In this document: positions 1 through 38,339 of the stretch, in pieces
How positions within the stretch are numbered: the stretch's first letter is position 1
Layout: the number at the start of each line of letters is the position of its first letter
Source of the DNA: Platycnemis pennipes
Taxonomy: Eukaryota > Arthropoda > Insecta > Odonata > Platycnemididae
Direction of reading: 5' to 3'
NCBI GenBank assembly: GCA_933228895.1
Contig: OW121848.1
Span: forward strand, 96,677,470 to 96,741,469
Length of the DNA stretch: 64,000 nt
Program-made: the position numbers and the translations under genes
Notes under the pieces: generated by a model
What the model was told of the DNA's origin: nothing
Databases searched by the model: none
What the model saw: only the letters and a program-made list of their open reading frames with translations

Positions 1-245
1 ATTAAGTAGGTGATTAATTATTGGAATACGTAAGAAATGCATAGGAATACGTAATAAAATCAGCCACACTTAATGACTTTGCTTTTGAGGATTTTCTTGG
101 GCAGTTAGGTACCTTGAAAAATTTTCCTCATGAGAGTCATTTCTTCCATGAGAAAGATATGCAGTTGGAAATAATGTGATTCCCTTTAGCACGCCACTGA
201 TACCTCTGAAGTCCAGAGATAAAATTGATATATTTCCTCCACAGG

Positions 246-396
246 TAAGATGGGTGGCTTCAACTCACAGAACCTCACGAGGCTCTTTGCTGGATATCCC
301 AAGGAAGAAGAAGAGACAAAGGAGCAAGTTCCAAATCTTCATTTGGATGCCACCAATGTTCAAGAGGAGTTCAAGTACGTAGTGTATGAGGAGCAA
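246..396 (+). CDS. Possible coding exon of an unknown gene
   Basis: An open stretch preceded by CCTCCACAG (acceptor-like) and followed by GAGCAA/GTAAGT, a strong donor. The open frame reads from MGGFNSQN to YVVYEEQ, about 48 codons, polar and rich in Glu. I do not recognise the protein. No partner exon is convincing in the following kilobases, and the left side is cut by the window. It may instead be a chance open stretch in a decayed element. Confidence 0.22.
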
Positions 397-2427
397 GTAA
401 GTCGTGCATCACTGCAGGACATGCCATACCTGGCCTCAATAATTCTTGTGGCAATCAATATCTTGGCTCACATGTTCTGCTGGTGAGGGGAAGATGAAAA
501 ACATTTGACTCCTAAGTGAATGTTGCCGGTAGAAAAATTTTGTTGGGAGGGTCAAGTTTGTTACTGGACAGCAATTGTGAAGAATTGAATAAACAGTAAG
601 GAGAGTTCCTAAGGAAAGTGCACAAAAGGTGAAGGAGGCATGCCGAGTGGGGAGAAACATTGGTGGGAAAAAGTGAACAGACTGAAAATGAGAAACCAGT
701 GAATGTGCCATATTGGATACAGACATGATGGTGGTAAAATATTAGATAAAATTGTGAGCCATTATGTGAGTCCCTATTCCAACCTTCTTTTTCTGCCTTT
801 CATTCCCCACATGCAATTTACTTAAGAATCATTACTGCATAGCCAAATTAATGCTTCAAAACAATTCAAGTGTGCACATAACATCTCATCTTCCGCATCC
901 ATATTTGACCAAAAGGATAGCTATCCAGTCCAAGAAAATATTTTTTATTAAAAAAATATCTTTTTTCGAATAATAATATTTTTTTATTCTCTTTTGAGAA
1001 TTAAAAAAATTATAAATAGTAAAATACATTATGGGCCAAAAATGTGAAAATTTTAACATTGGACTTGCACTCTGAAATATATGTATAGTCAAGAACATTT
1101 GAAGATGGTAATGACTTTTTAAAAATATGCTTGCTACTAATGCTAAATATGAAGAAGGGTACTTACATAAATGGCAAATAACATGGGACAAAATGCTCCT
1201 CCTAGTCTTGTGCAAAATTTACATTTCTGAAGAGCCTTTTGTCAATTAATATGGTGCTGTTAAGGTAAAATAATTGTAAACATATTTTATAAGTTTAATA
1301 AATTCATATTAAAATACATATGATCTTAGCAGGAATTTATGAACGAAACAAACAAGTATGGCATAATTACATCTGAAAATCAACATATTCCAACGAGACA
1401 ACATTTTCAATAACCTTTTAATTTTGAACCTGAATGTAAGAGGGTCAAGTATTTACTCCATCCTTCAATGAAGAAATGGAGCAGGATATGGTGTTGTTGG
1501 CATAATACATAGTACAAATGCCCAGTGATTAGTCTTTGAAATTATGTTCTTCTATTCCTCAGAAAACACATTTTTTTAAAGAGCTAACAAGCATGTAATT
1601 GCTCTTTAGTGAATGAAGTGATGGTACCAATACAACACAATGTTGCCCCTGATGAAGACTACCAAATATGAAAATATAATCCAGAATTTAGTTCAATCAA
1701 ACATCAAAGGTCTCAAAAATTAACCTATAATTAATTACAAGCAGTATAATTCCAACTAGGAAGTAGGAGTAATTGAAATGGAAAAGAGCAAATTTAACCA
1801 ACATTGTAGAGCAGAGGGGTCAAGAATGATTCTAAGAGTAAAAAGCAAAGAACCTGTAAATTCAGTTTCTAAAAATATTAAAAACTGCTGCATACAATCC
1901 TGGAAATGTTTCAAGAAATTGTATTTCTATGGTCATAAAAGGTAAGAAAGGAATGATGGTTTAAATACATATTACATTTGAAGATAGTCATTCTTTTGGT
2001 ACTAACCTGAATTTTTGGAATCCTGTCTCATCCAGAAAAAATGTTTGGTCCCTGCATGGCTAACAGGGTTTTAATGCATTAGGACCTAATGTTAAATGCA
2101 AACTGCTTCACACACAAACTGCATTGAATCTCATACACGTGAACCTTGGTTAAGTGGTATCCCAAAACAAAATTCCATGCAGACATTCCATCTTAAGCTC
2201 ATAAAATTCAAATATCACTTCCGCTTCTCCACTCCTCCCGAATAACCCTTAAAAATAGACTCAACTAAGCTGCCAGTGGGTATCCTGTGACCATTTATTA
2301 TTTTTAGACATTCACCCAGGAGTACTCAACAAACAGTTGGAAACGATTACCCAAGTTGCCACTAGGCAACCACACATGCAGTGGATCTGCAGGTGAGGTC
2401 CCAGCATTTCTTGTCTTATAGTCTTTT

Positions 2428-3627
2428 ATGCGAATACAAGCCATAATTCCAAGCAATGTATTGACACTGAAGAATAGACCTCAATTAAATGAGTGCTTTG
2501 AACAGGTACAGCTTTCACTTAAGCAGATAAACTACAGGTTTAAATATGGTAAGATGCAAGCCTGCAAAGCAATTAAGAAAAAGGATGACATCAAGGAGTC
2601 TAAAAATGGTACCTACGCTCTGGATTCAACTACAAATCAAATGATGTGACACAGCAACTGAGTAGTGAAAAAAGACATTTACCAAAGAGAAGTTTAAGAC
2701 ATCAACCAAGGGATGTGTACAATGGGGACATGGCAGGAATGTTTTTAAGAGCACTGCCATTTAATACATTGTACCTAGAAGAAAATAATTTCAAGTATTT
2801 GAAAGCATCTTCAACTTTTGTCCACGAAAATTAGAGTAATTTTGGGTACAGTTATTGTAAGTAAAGACTTTTTCCTTAAATTTTCATAAAGAAATAACTC
2901 CCAAGGAGCATTTAATGCTTTTTTGGGGAAATATGACAGGGACAGTAAAGCCACAGGGTATCATATTATGAACTTAACACAGATGTTTTTGAAGATATCG
3001 ACACTGAAAAGTTTCTGTGACTTTGAATCACAGTAAAACAAATTGTCAAAGTGTCATCAATAATGGACCTTTTCATTAAGGATACCACTCACCATCCAAA
3101 ATAATGCCTAACGAAAATGGAACTAGCATGGTTAGCCAAAGCCTGTGTTGCACAACCGACAGACTGGGAAGTAGTTAAATCGCATAAGACACAGTACAGG
3201 AAGCACAGAATGAGATCTTTACTGGCTGCAACAGATACCATTAATCCTCTAAGGATTTCAGTGCTGAATGATTCACATTGAACAAATAGCTCTGGAAGAT
3301 GTAAAATCATGAAAAGTGAAATCATATTTCACTAGGGCCTGCTCACTAGGCACTAGCAAATGATAAGAAAAAAAAGTAATTTCTTTAAATTACAATAATA
3401 GTGAATATTTACGCATGTATAAACAGAACCTTTGTATTGAAGAACCATTGAGTGATTTTAATAAGTTAAGGAATACCATAAGCAGCAGTTCAGATCCTGT
3501 TAAGTTTGTCACTCTTGACGATGGTTTGCTGACTTTTGCTGTATCACATACTGATGCTGGCCACTTAGAGGATGTATCTGAGAGTGAATCAGATGGCATC
3601 GAACTCATAACATTGAAAGATGACTGA
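2428..3627 (+). pseudogene. Decayed coding remnant, unknown family
   Basis: Several plus-strand open stretches follow one another with stops between them: 2428-2649 (73 codons), about 3,108-3,260 (reading AKACVAQPTDWEVVKSHK and onward), and 3415-3627 (70 codons, ending in an acidic run with DVSESESDG and ITLKDD). Their composition is protein-like and unlike the surrounding AT-rich DNA. This suggests one ancient coding region, perhaps a transposase or retrocopy, broken by frameshifts. I cannot name the family. Confidence 0.25.
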
Positions 3628-4214
3628 CAGCAATAAATCAAACAGGGAAATCTAGTTCAAATAAATGATTTGTAAGATTCCATTCTGCATAAAGGTAATT
3701 TTACTTTATTCTGTGGGGCCATAGAGAATAACATAATACTGGAAAGGAAGGAAAAGCAAATGAAAATTATGGAACATTCAAAATTTGTGAAAATTTTTCC
3801 ATTTTACATAAGTATTTAAAATAAACATTTTTGCATTCATGATATGATATTGCATTTTCATCATTTCAAACTTTTACATTGTTACTATTACAATAGTTAC
3901 AAGTCAATTACTTGATCAGGAGGTAACATAAATGGTTATGAACCAAAATATAAAAATTCAATCAATAAAAAGAACAAGAACAACCTAGTGAAAATCAGCC
4001 AAGCATCTGTAGGAACTGCATCTCATAGAACATATCATTAAGGGCTCCCAATGTAATTTAGTAAACATCCATCCTTGACTATAGCAGAAAACTGTCTTAA
4101 CTAAAAAAATCATGGTACCAGGAGATTAGGTCAAAGGCAGATTTCACAGTATATTTGTCACGAATGCGATATCTTTATAAAAAAAATTATTATGATATCA
4201 TGATGATATCATAT

Positions 4215-4303
4215 AACATAAATATCAAGAGGTCAGTCGATAGGCTACTCGTGTGGAGAGCAGTTTCAAACCAATCTTAGAATGTTCACCGATGATGATG
4301 ATC
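4215..4303 (+). mobile_element. 3' terminal scrap of the RTE-like LINE family
   Basis: This short stretch matches the extreme 3' end of the LINE at 17,209-18,062. Both read, in translation, RLxDRRxEWRA followed by SNQS, and both finish in CCGATGATGAT. Such 5' truncation is typical of target-primed reverse transcription. The terminal GATGAT repeats resemble the simple-repeat tails of RTE elements. Confidence 0.6.
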
Positions 4304-6030
4304 TATCCATTTTCTAAAACCCAATGTGTATCTCATTGTTCTATTAAATATGAAGTTCATTTATAGAAATTTAGTTTTTTAAATAAAAAGCCATGCAAAC
4401 TTCATATAAAATTAGCTTAGCTGTTTTTGCGTAATCAATATACAAGGAGCTGGCAGTTAAAAAGTTATATGGGAGAGGCTACTATGGTACATGAAACATT
4501 AAAGTAAAGCACATCACAGTCACATTGTTTAATTGATCCCAAAATATACTGAAGTATATAACAGCAGAAAAACATTGCCAATTGAATTGGTGGGTGCTTA
4601 ATCATTTAGTAAAACTGGATATTTTTTACATGTACAAACATATACCCTTAGGATAAAAATAAAAAAGCATTCCACATCTTCATTTTTAGCTATAAATTAA
4701 CAGGTATATAAGATATGCCCTCAAAACATGTATAAAACTTTAATGCATTGGATCATTTACTTACCATTATGCACAAGTTGGTATTTCTTTCAAATTGACA
4801 ATGGACAACAGATTAAAGCTTTGATTCCCCATGTCTATGGCATAATTCCACTTCTTATGAATCCATCCCAGGATTGAGCAGTGTTGGATGAGGGCTCTTC
4901 ATCCAAGATTAGATTCAGTCATCAAACCAAATTAATTAATTTTTTGTTCAGTATCACACACTAAATATTAAAGGTTTTTATTCCCTCAATTTTACCTTTA
5001 TCCTCTTTTTGATTTCCATATCTGTAACTTACATTGAGTGGTTTAGGAACCTAAAATAGAATGAAAAAACAAAGAAGGAAACTCTAATAAAAGGGTTAAG
5101 GATAGACAATCATTTAACTTTACCAGTAAAACACAAAGAACCTAAAATTCAATGAGAAATTACTTCACAATTCATCATAAACAATGTTGATTCTATTTTA
5201 AATAAATATCTACTGTCTTACAGAAGCAACATTCCACCAGCCAGAATTTCAGCATCCATTTATCATTTAACTCGTTATCTCACCTCTGATGATAACTGAA
5301 TATAACTCATTTGGTAAGCAATTAATGTCAAACAATAGGTATAAGGGCATCAGATTTCGTGAACATCAATGACTTGAGTCACCTCCAATTCAAAGTAAAT
5401 TGATTGTTATGAGTATAGAAATTAATGAAATTGAACCCTAAATTTACTATGGTTTTAACCCCCAGGTCATACTGAGAAGATATGGTCATGAAATTTGTGT
5501 ATTACACCAAGGTAATGCAACTCGTAAAAAGGTATCCCTTTACCTATTCATATCATTGAATCATTTCCTGTCTTCTCCTTGGCTCAGAAAATGCTACAAA
5601 ATAATTTTTTTTACTGTTTTTAGCACACCAAGGTTCTTTTAACATAATAATGCAGGTTTATATTTTTGACTTCAAAGATGTCTTTACTCAATTACAGTGT
5701 AATAATTACTATAGATAGAAGAAATATTTCACAACAAATCATGGATATGTCATGCTGCAGTGACTAAAAATACCACAAGTTTAAAACTGGAGATGAAACA
5801 ATGGCAATAGGTAATCAGGGTAAGTTCATTAACTCCAAACACATCAGGCAAACAACAAGGATTGGCAGGTCCAAATACATTAAGTATTGCTCTCTTTCAG
5901 AGAAATATTCACAGGAATATTACAACATGTGTTACATGAACAAAAGATTGAAGGTACAATAATAAACCCTATGAGCACAAGAGAATTTATAACAAATTGC
6001 TAAGCTTCACTTTGTGGAACCACACATTGA

Positions 6031-6203
6031 TAATGTAAGTAAATTCACTTCGTAAAATTCCACAGATTTATTAAAACCGACCTAGGTTTCCACTTACACA
6101 GTGATCAGTCATGATCATGACCTTGAGAATGGCTATGTAAGTCGAAACCTAGGTTGGTTCCAATAAATCTGTGGAATTGTACAAATTGAATTTACTTACA
6201 TTA
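6031..6203. repeat. Inverted-repeat element with GAAAC core (copy 1)
   Basis: Two arms of about 60 bp (6031-6090 and 6144-6203) are reverse complements with few mismatches. They flank a 50-bp centre that reads CCTTGAGAATGG, then AAGTCGAAACCTAGGTTGG. The right arm contains CAATAAATCTGTGGAATT, and equivalent sequence occurs in the copies near 8.2, 21.3 and 54.3 kb. There is no coding capacity. Compared with neighbours it is a non-autonomous element or a pair of inverted retroelement ends. Confidence 0.7.
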
Positions 6204-8156
6204 ACAAGAGAATTTGTTATAATTTTAACAGGATAGTCAAATTTATGGGAATACAATGATAGCTCAAGAATTGATTGACATAAAGTCACTTTTCTGAACG
6301 AGTTTTTATACCATTGTCTCAGGGCTAAATTCAGCCTTCAGAGGAATGCAATATTGACAACAGTTCAAAATAACAATTAAGTGATCCACAACTCACAAAA
6401 TTCAGGGGCCCACAATGTCTTCCAGGAATTTTTCAACTCACAGTGATGTGAGTCCTTGTAGATTAAATATTTGGAGCAAATGGTTGCCACTAGTGTGGAA
6501 TGCACAACACAAAAATATACTTACAAAATTACTGACATGGGTTACACATAAAACTGATGATTGAGTGATTTTTTATGGGTGTGATGGTGGGAGGACAGGC
6601 ATCCTATCCCAAGCTTCAAATCCATCATCAGTTAAAAATGTTCACTGATCAACACCGTTTTCAGCCATGATGATGTTAGGAGAGCACTTCAGTTCCTAAT
6701 TCATCAGATGTGCAATTTTGGATGTGTGGAACAGACTTCAATTTGCACCATTGTTGAACTTGTCATTGGCGAGGCAAAACAACCAAACTCTAGAAACACC
6801 ATAAACTAAGGCACTGAAATTCTCGTAGAAGTTATTTAAGGTCTGTAGCATCAAGACAGATCATAATATTCCACTTAGATTTCCACCATACAAGTTATAA
6901 ACTTGATCACTCTGAACAGTAAGGTTTACTTCATACACCTGATTTCATGGGGCAATAAAAATCATGATCATGATACCTTGAATCTTACTTGAATTAAACT
7001 CCCTAATTATTAAAATGAAAAAGCAATAACATAATTCAATACAAAATATAAGTTGTCTGTAACAAAATTGTGATTGAAACTGCACCAATGTCCTTACAAA
7101 GTGTTTAGTTCATTGCAACATTTTAAAAATGATATCAATGTTGATGCCATGATCCCAATATTAGATTTGGCATTAGGAGGACCTTGAAAATAACATCCAG
7201 TATAATAATTGATTTTTTGACTCCTTTAAGAGATAATCCTTTCAACTATGATTAATATCATTTACAGTAGTTTTCTCCTTTTTCCATAGTGCATTGAATT
7301 CTAAGAGACCCAATCAGTGAATTGTCTGCATGCTAGAATTAAGATGTACTTTGCAATGATTTCTTTCATAACTAATTCAATATTCACACTTCAACCTAAC
7401 AATGTTTCAAAAACAGAATGTTATCAATTGACTCATTTATAAGTTCCATAGGTATCGCAATCAAACAAAAAAATACCTACAAATAACAAAACCCATTAAA
7501 AACAGTATAACAAGCAACAACAAAAAATATGAAATTACTATTACACAGAAATTTAATGGAAAATAACCATCAGTAAACCATCCATTAGTTCAGAGAGCAG
7601 AGTCATGAGCTATGAGGTCTACAAATGACAAGAGTAAGTTTTGAAGAATGTACTAAGAGTAGGTAGATGTACTAATGGAAATCAGACTAAAAGAGGGAGA
7701 GAAAAAGCAAGAGGAAAAGAAAAGTTATGAAAGTTTTCATCTTTTATGGAGGAGTTTGATTGAGCATGATGTATAAAAGTTATTGGTTGATGGGCTCAGT
7801 GCTTTAAATGCTAAAACAATGAGCATTCAGTACCCATCAATGTGCTTGCTGATTAAAAATGACTTTCAAGTACAAGGAATGAGGATAGCATGTTTTTCAT
7901 GTGTTTTGTGAAATCTTATTGTAAAGAATAAAAAACAATTTACAAAAATATATATATATATAAATTTTATAACCCCTACATAAACAGTATGTTCTGTCAT
8001 TTCAGGCTCTACTTTGTAAAATTTCGTGTTTTAAAAGGTAAAACAAATTCACATTTTTCTATTGATGAGTATTTTCTTAACATATTACATACGAAAATAA
8101 CTTTGGGCAGAGTCATGAAATATTTAGGAGAAAAGAGTTTTACGTCAATTCATCAC

Positions 8157-8318
8157 AGTTGAAAATAATGTAACTTTGTAATTTTCCACACAACTTTTAA
8201 TCTCATATTCAATTTCAAGGGACTGTGATGGCAGTCCCTTGATAGTGACACGTATGTTGAAACCGGTTGGGAGATTAAAAGCTGCGTGGAAAATTACAAA
8301 GTTTCATTATTTTCAACT
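8157..8318. repeat. Inverted-repeat element with GAAAC core (copy 2)
   Basis: Arms 8157-8203 and about 8272-8318 begin and end AGTTGAAAATAATG/CATTATTTTCAACT and pair closely. The centre holds a perfect 9-bp hairpin (AAGGGACTG, loop TGATGG, CAGTCCCTT at 8217-8240), followed by TGTTGAAACCGGTTGG. The tail GCGTGGAAAATTACAAAGT matches the copy near 54.4 kb, so the two are related. It lies about 340 bp downstream of the MCCC2 stop. Confidence 0.7.
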
Positions 8319-8659
8319 ATGGATAAATTACATAAAAGTAAAGGCCGATATTCTTTCTATGAATTAATCACGCCAAAATGTCAATCACAGATCATGCTCA
8401 AAACAAAACTAAGAAAAAATGAGAACTTCATGATTACCAATCAAGGAGAAAAATTAGCAGCAAAAAATTACATTATATAACCATGTAATGCAAGCTCTAC
8501 AACATTTGATTGCCCCAAAAACATTTCATCATATAATTCTTCATTTGTAACAACCAACAATCATGTACTCTCAGAAGTTGAGCAATTATTTCTAAAGATG
8601 AGAAAGCACTCATAGATAACCATACCTTCACACCATACTCATTTAAATAGGGCCATCAT

Positions 8660-33206
<24,547 letters not shown>

Positions 33207-34389
33207 ATTGGAAGTTGACGGCTAATAAATCCAGCTAAGAAACATAGCCTTTGTTGATCTTAGAGTGAAAATATGAACTATGAAAACTTAGTAAGCAGCT
33301 TTTCGATTCGGCAAAAGAAGACGCGATAATATTGCCTGTGATTGAAGTAAATCAATTTTGATCAAGATTTTAATTAAACTGCCAGGCCGCTGAATGCAAA
33401 TAAAACAATATACGTACGAAATTCACATGTCCCCGGGTTCCCGCTCATTTTTAAAACATGTATGGAACAAATTAACACGACAAGAAAACAACTTCATCAT
33501 TAATACACTAATGTGTTCTAATCTTCTCTGTACAAAGACAATAGTTTGCAGTTTAATGAAGAAAAATGATAAAAACTGTAAGACCATACCTACGAACTCT
33601 TAAGGCGCCGGCAACAGCTGTTTAACAGAAAAAGCCTTTTCTGCTGTCTTGTGCTGCCTTTTCTGTTAAAATCGCTATCCTAAATTGCGATTAATGTGTT
33701 TGAGAATTGTAATTCAAGCGCACATACGCCATAAAACTACCAAGTTAAATAAAACGCCCAATATACCTAGTCCCATGACTGAAAAATAATGTATAGTTTA
33801 AAACATTTATTCCAAATTAGGATAAGTGCATATCTCTAATTATTATATAGGTGTCCTTGAATATGAGGGAATTGGCACTGATTTATCCACTTCCCATTCC
33901 CTTGCCCAATCTTAGTAGATCATTAAAAATTAATTAGGTAAGGTTAATTAACCTATCAAATATATTCCCCAGTACCAGACTTGAATATCATTGTCTCCTG
34001 CCAACTACTGCTCCACACATTGCTTTATCCTAATTTCCTCTAGAGTTTAACTACATGAGGCAAAGTATTATGACAAATAAGCCATCTTCCTTTCCATATA
34101 CTCATTGACCCTCTTTGTTCTTATCTCCACCCAATCTCAAATCACTGGGCATGCTTTTTCGGTTTCACAGTACATTAATTATATAACCAATTGGTTTCAA
34201 GTCCCTACCAGCAGTTTTCTTCAAAAATTAAAATTCAATTGGCCATTTAAAGACTATGCACCATATTTTAAAGGGAAACGCATGTTCCCTCAACCCAAGA
34301 TATCGTTCATGGGTTTTTTGGGTTATTGGGCTTTTGGGGACCCACTTAACAAAGGAAGGGTTATGAACATCTTAGCACATGTGATCATT
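33207..34389 (-). promoter_or_regulatory. MCCC2 upstream region
   Basis: Sequence upstream of the MCCC2 start codon, expected to hold its promoter and 5' leader. No TATA box can be placed with confidence. A short GC-rich patch (GGCGCCGG) sits at about 33,604. Just beyond it lies a small inverted repeat with arms of about 15 bp (33,619-33,671, arms reading TTTAACAGAAAA and its complement). No open reading frame of note is present. The promoter assignment is inference from position only. Confidence 0.3.
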
Positions 34390-37300
34390 CATAAGAGTAG
34401 TATTTGGTGGCAGGGACAACAACAGAAACACCAACCCAAGCTTCCATGTGGCCTCTTAAGTTGTCCGGTCTTCTTTTTAAGGTTTTCAGTAGGCATCTTT
34501 TTTTCCCACTCTTCTTAAGACTTCTTCGTTTGTTACTCATTCAATCCATTGAACCATCATCATTCTTCGGTGACACCACATTTTGAAATCTGCCAACCTT
34601 TTCATCTCCACTTCTGTCATCATCCATGCTTCACTGCCATAAAGAAACATACTCCAGATGTACGTTCTGATGAATTGTTTCCTTAAACTTCTGCACTTGT
34701 ATTTGCAGTTGTCAGTAGAATCTTCTTTTGGAAAAATGTCCTTTTCATGTGGGAAATTCTGCTGGCAATTTCTCTTTTACTTTGTCCATCGTAGGTTACT
34801 CGTCTTCCCAGGTAACAGAACTCTTCCAGTTATTGTTTTCCTAGGTAAATGTTGGTTTTGGCCTCCTCTCTATTGCTGCACACCAATATCTTAAAAATCT
34901 TCTTGTTGATCTTCAGCTGATATCTGGCCATTGTCCTTTGCATATTTCCTAGTGTCTTCTTTAAATCTCCTTCTGTTTCTGCCATGACTGCTATGCCATC
35001 GGCGAAGCGTAGCATGCAGATTTCCTCCCCATGGATATTCCCTCCTGGAGACTTTTCTTTGACTTCTTGGATAGCTTTCTCGATGTAGATATTGAATAAT
35101 ATCTGAGACAGAGCACAGCCATGGGTCACTCCTTCTTTATGCTTGCTTCTGAACTGCTGGGTCCTGATTTGATAATGGCATCCTGGTTTTTATACAAGCT
35201 GTGGATAACTCTTCGGTCATTGTATGATACTCCAATTTCTTTCAGAATCTTTAGAATCAAGTTCCAATCCACATTGTCAAACACCTTCTCCAAATCTACA
35301 AATGTCAGTAGATTTTCTCTATAAGTAGCCGGAGGCCATATCACTTCTCTTGTACCCTTGTTTTTTCTGAACCCAAATTGGTCCTCATCCAGGAACTCCA
35401 CAGCTTCTTGTTCTATTCTTTCATAGATGATTCCTGTCAATATCTTCAAGGCATGTGTCATCAGGCTTTTGGTCCTAAAATGTTCACAGTTCTCAGCCCT
35501 CTTCTTTTTGGCAATAGGGATGATGACGTTCTTCTCAAAGTCCGTGGGTATCTCTCCTGTAGAGTACCTGTTACAGATGGTTTTGTACAGCTGGTTAAAT
35601 GCCTTCTCTCACATTTTAAATTTTAATAACTTCGGCAGGAATATCATCTATTCCCAAAGCCTTATATATCTTCAGGTCCCTTACAGCTGCATCAAATTCT
35701 GATCTTAAGATTGGGGCTCCCAATTGGGAGATTTAAATCATCCTTATCAACTTCATTTTCCTCTTCGATTACTTCCGCTCTAAGATAGCTTCCATTGTAC
35801 AACTCTTCTAAGTATTTCTTCCATCTCTTCACTTTATCCTCATGTTTAGTTAAGAGTTTTCCATTCTTGTTCCAGAAAGTATTGCACCTTCAGCCCATTC
35901 TTGAAGTGATTCCTCACCATCCTGTCAACCAACTTCCACATTTCCATATGCAAGGTTGCTTAAGCAAATTTGTACACCTTTGCATAGCTCCCTCATCCAC
36001 ACTTCCCTTGCTTTATGGTTTATTTTATTCCTAATTCTATTGTAGTGAAGTTGTCCTTCTTCAGTTTCCACATTTTTTATATTTTCTCCTCTCTTCAATC
36101 AATTCTAAGACTTCCTCTGTAATCCATGACTTCTTCTTGACAACTTTTCTTCTCCCCTGAACTTCTTTTGCTGCTTCCCATAGCCTGATTTTTATGTTCT
36201 TCCATCACTGTTCCACTGATTTCATAGTCAGATCTTCTTCTATCCTGTTTTCCACTGCCTTCTGAAAGGCCAGCCAGTGTTGAGGTTCCTTTCATTTCTC
36301 TACTTACCAAACATTCCTCATTAATTTCTTCAATTTCTTGAGTTTTAAGTGGCATTTCATCATCACTAAGTTGTGGTCACTGTCGATGTCTGCACCCTGG
36401 TAGCTTTTGCAGTTCTTCACCCAGTTTCTGAACCTCTGCTTCATTAAAATGTAGTCAATTAGGCATCTTCTTCTGTCTCCAGGCATTTTCCAGGTATATC
36501 TTCTCCATTGGAGGTTTTTAAACAATGTGTTTGCCACCACCAACTTGTGTGCAGAATTCTATAAGTCTTTCTCCTCTCTCATTTTGATTTCCCCAACCAT
36601 ATTTTCCTGTTATTCTTCCATCTTTACCTTCACAAATGACAGCATTCCAATTTCCCAAAATAATTAAGTTTTCTTCTCCTTGCAAAATGGTATCTATAGG
36701 CTTGGTCTCAATCTTCACCATTATAATCCTCTCACTGTACTGCAGAAAGCTCTTCACACGCAGTCCTGCACTCTTCCTGAGCATTATGCCTACTCCAGCG
36801 TTATCATTCTGTGATCCAGGGTGAATAATTCTGCAACTTCCACTCCAAAAGTCTCCTTATTTGTGTCATCTCATTTCACTGATTCCAGTATGTTGAGGTC
36901 CATTCTCTGCATTTCCACCTTCAGGTTCCCCAATCTCCCGCAGGCCTGAAGTGATCACACGTTCCAAGTTCCTACCCTGAAATGTCCGTCACACTTGACT
37001 GATGTACTCTCTCAGGTAGTCCCCGCCTGGAGATCTGAATGGGGTACTATTTTAACTCCTTAATATTTTACTTGAGAGGGTTCCATCACATCTTGATAAG
37101 AAAGAAAAGATTGGAGTAGCTGCAACTCCTTGGGATAATAATGTGGTGGTTTCCCCTTGCCTTCCACATCGCAGTACTACAGCCAATAAAGTAATGTTAG
37201 GTACCACACCAGTAGTGAATTGAGAGTCGCTGTACCAACCACTGTGGTCTCCACCTTCACTCACATGAAGAAGAGCTGCTGCCCTCTCCTCCAGGTGAAG

Positions 37301-37760
37301 GAAGCATAATTGTTGGTGGCCTCTCATTGCCAAATCACGGCATCGTCACAGGTATCTGTATCATTTAAATGCCTATCTTACCCAACAACAGACCAATACC
37401 ACCTCGGAGTGCCACCGCTTTTTTGTCCACAACTGCTTATTCAATGAGCTAACTTGTTTATCTCGCAGCTAACCCCTATATCTGGGCAAGGGCCTAGCCA
37501 AGTTGATACACCGGTTCCCATCAGATCACCGCAACTTTGGGTCCGGACGGAGGTTGGATGGGTAGTCCCCCCCATACCTCCATCGTGGTGGTCTTGTCCC
37601 CTGTCTGCAAGTGGCGGGCAGGTTAAATGTGGGTTGACACAATGGATCTACAGAGGTCTAAGTGCCAGGGGGGCTCCAGAAACCCACCCCTCCAATTTAC
37701 ATTTAACCCCTATATCTAGAGGTCGAACCACCATCCGCAAAACGGTGGATGCACTCAGCT
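34390..37760 (-). mobile_element. RTE-like non-LTR retrotransposon, nearly full length but decayed
   Basis: Read on the minus strand from high to low coordinates. A CpG-richer 5' region lies at about 37,760-36,900. An endonuclease follows (36,784-36,304, with LIILGNWNA and the C-terminal RRCLIDYILMKQRFRNW, then GADIDSDHNLVMMK), then a linker, reverse transcriptase (35,461-34,830: FVDLEKVFDNVDW, THGCALSQILFNIYIE, LRFADGIAVMAE) and the C-terminal region (about 34,700-34,420: MFLYGSEAWMM). The catalytic FADD has become FADG, and frameshifts and stops break all parts. The endonuclease wording fits the RTE/BovB group. It lies between MCCC2 and PSMC2. Confidence 0.85.
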
Positions 37761-37849
37761 TTAAGCTCAGCCCTTAGGCAAAACAAATACTCTAATGGTG
37801 ATAAATAAAAGCTAAAGCCTTAGTTATGAATGTACATAGAATAAAAACC

Positions 37850-38030
37850 AAAGGAAACAGGAAAAAACATGAGGGAGATGAGGATATGAAGCAAATAAAT
37901 GTGTTTCGGCCACGAGGTGGCCCTTTTCAGCGCACTGAAGGAAAAGGTCACTTTCAACAAATGGTTGTAATTGAATGAAACAGGCCACCTTGTGGCTGAA
38001 GTGTTACCTTGGGGCCTAGTCATTACTAAG
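37850..38030. repeat. Inverted-repeat stretch with GAAAC hairpin
   Basis: On the minus strand 37,940-37,899 reads GCGCTGAAAAGGGCCACC, TCG, GTGGCCGAAACACATTTATT: a perfect GGCCAC/GTGGCC stem between CTGAAAA and GAAAC. A diverged inverted copy (GAAACAGGCCACCTTGTGGC) follows on the plus strand at 37,977-37,996. The layout is like the GAAAC-core elements elsewhere in the window. Confidence 0.5.
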
Positions 38031-38339
38031 AAGGAAGTTGTCCTAGAAACACCAGTCAGTAGCTTTCCATTCTATGATTCATCACCTAACCATCATTCAT
38101 CTCTCAATTCATAATTTTCACAACTAGCTGTACACTATTAAAAAGATTATCTTCTTAACTGGCAACAGCAATGGCCTGATTAAAAAATTCTCACAGGGAA
38201 ATTAATCAGCCATCAGGAGCCTACCTTCACTTACCCCAATACCAGAGATTATGTCAAAATGGTACACATGTATTACTTTCCTACAAAATAGCAATCTCTT
38301 ATTTGGCCACCTCAGAGTATCCCAGAGTACCCGTGATTC

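Larger units (their letters stand above)
3628..8156. other. Non-coding AT-rich stretch downstream of MCCC2
   Basis: Apart from the LINE tail at 4.2 kb and the inverted-repeat element at 6.0-6.2 kb, I see no gene, long repeat or coherent open frame here. A short AT dinucleotide run occurs near 7,951-7,962. Confidence 0.5.
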
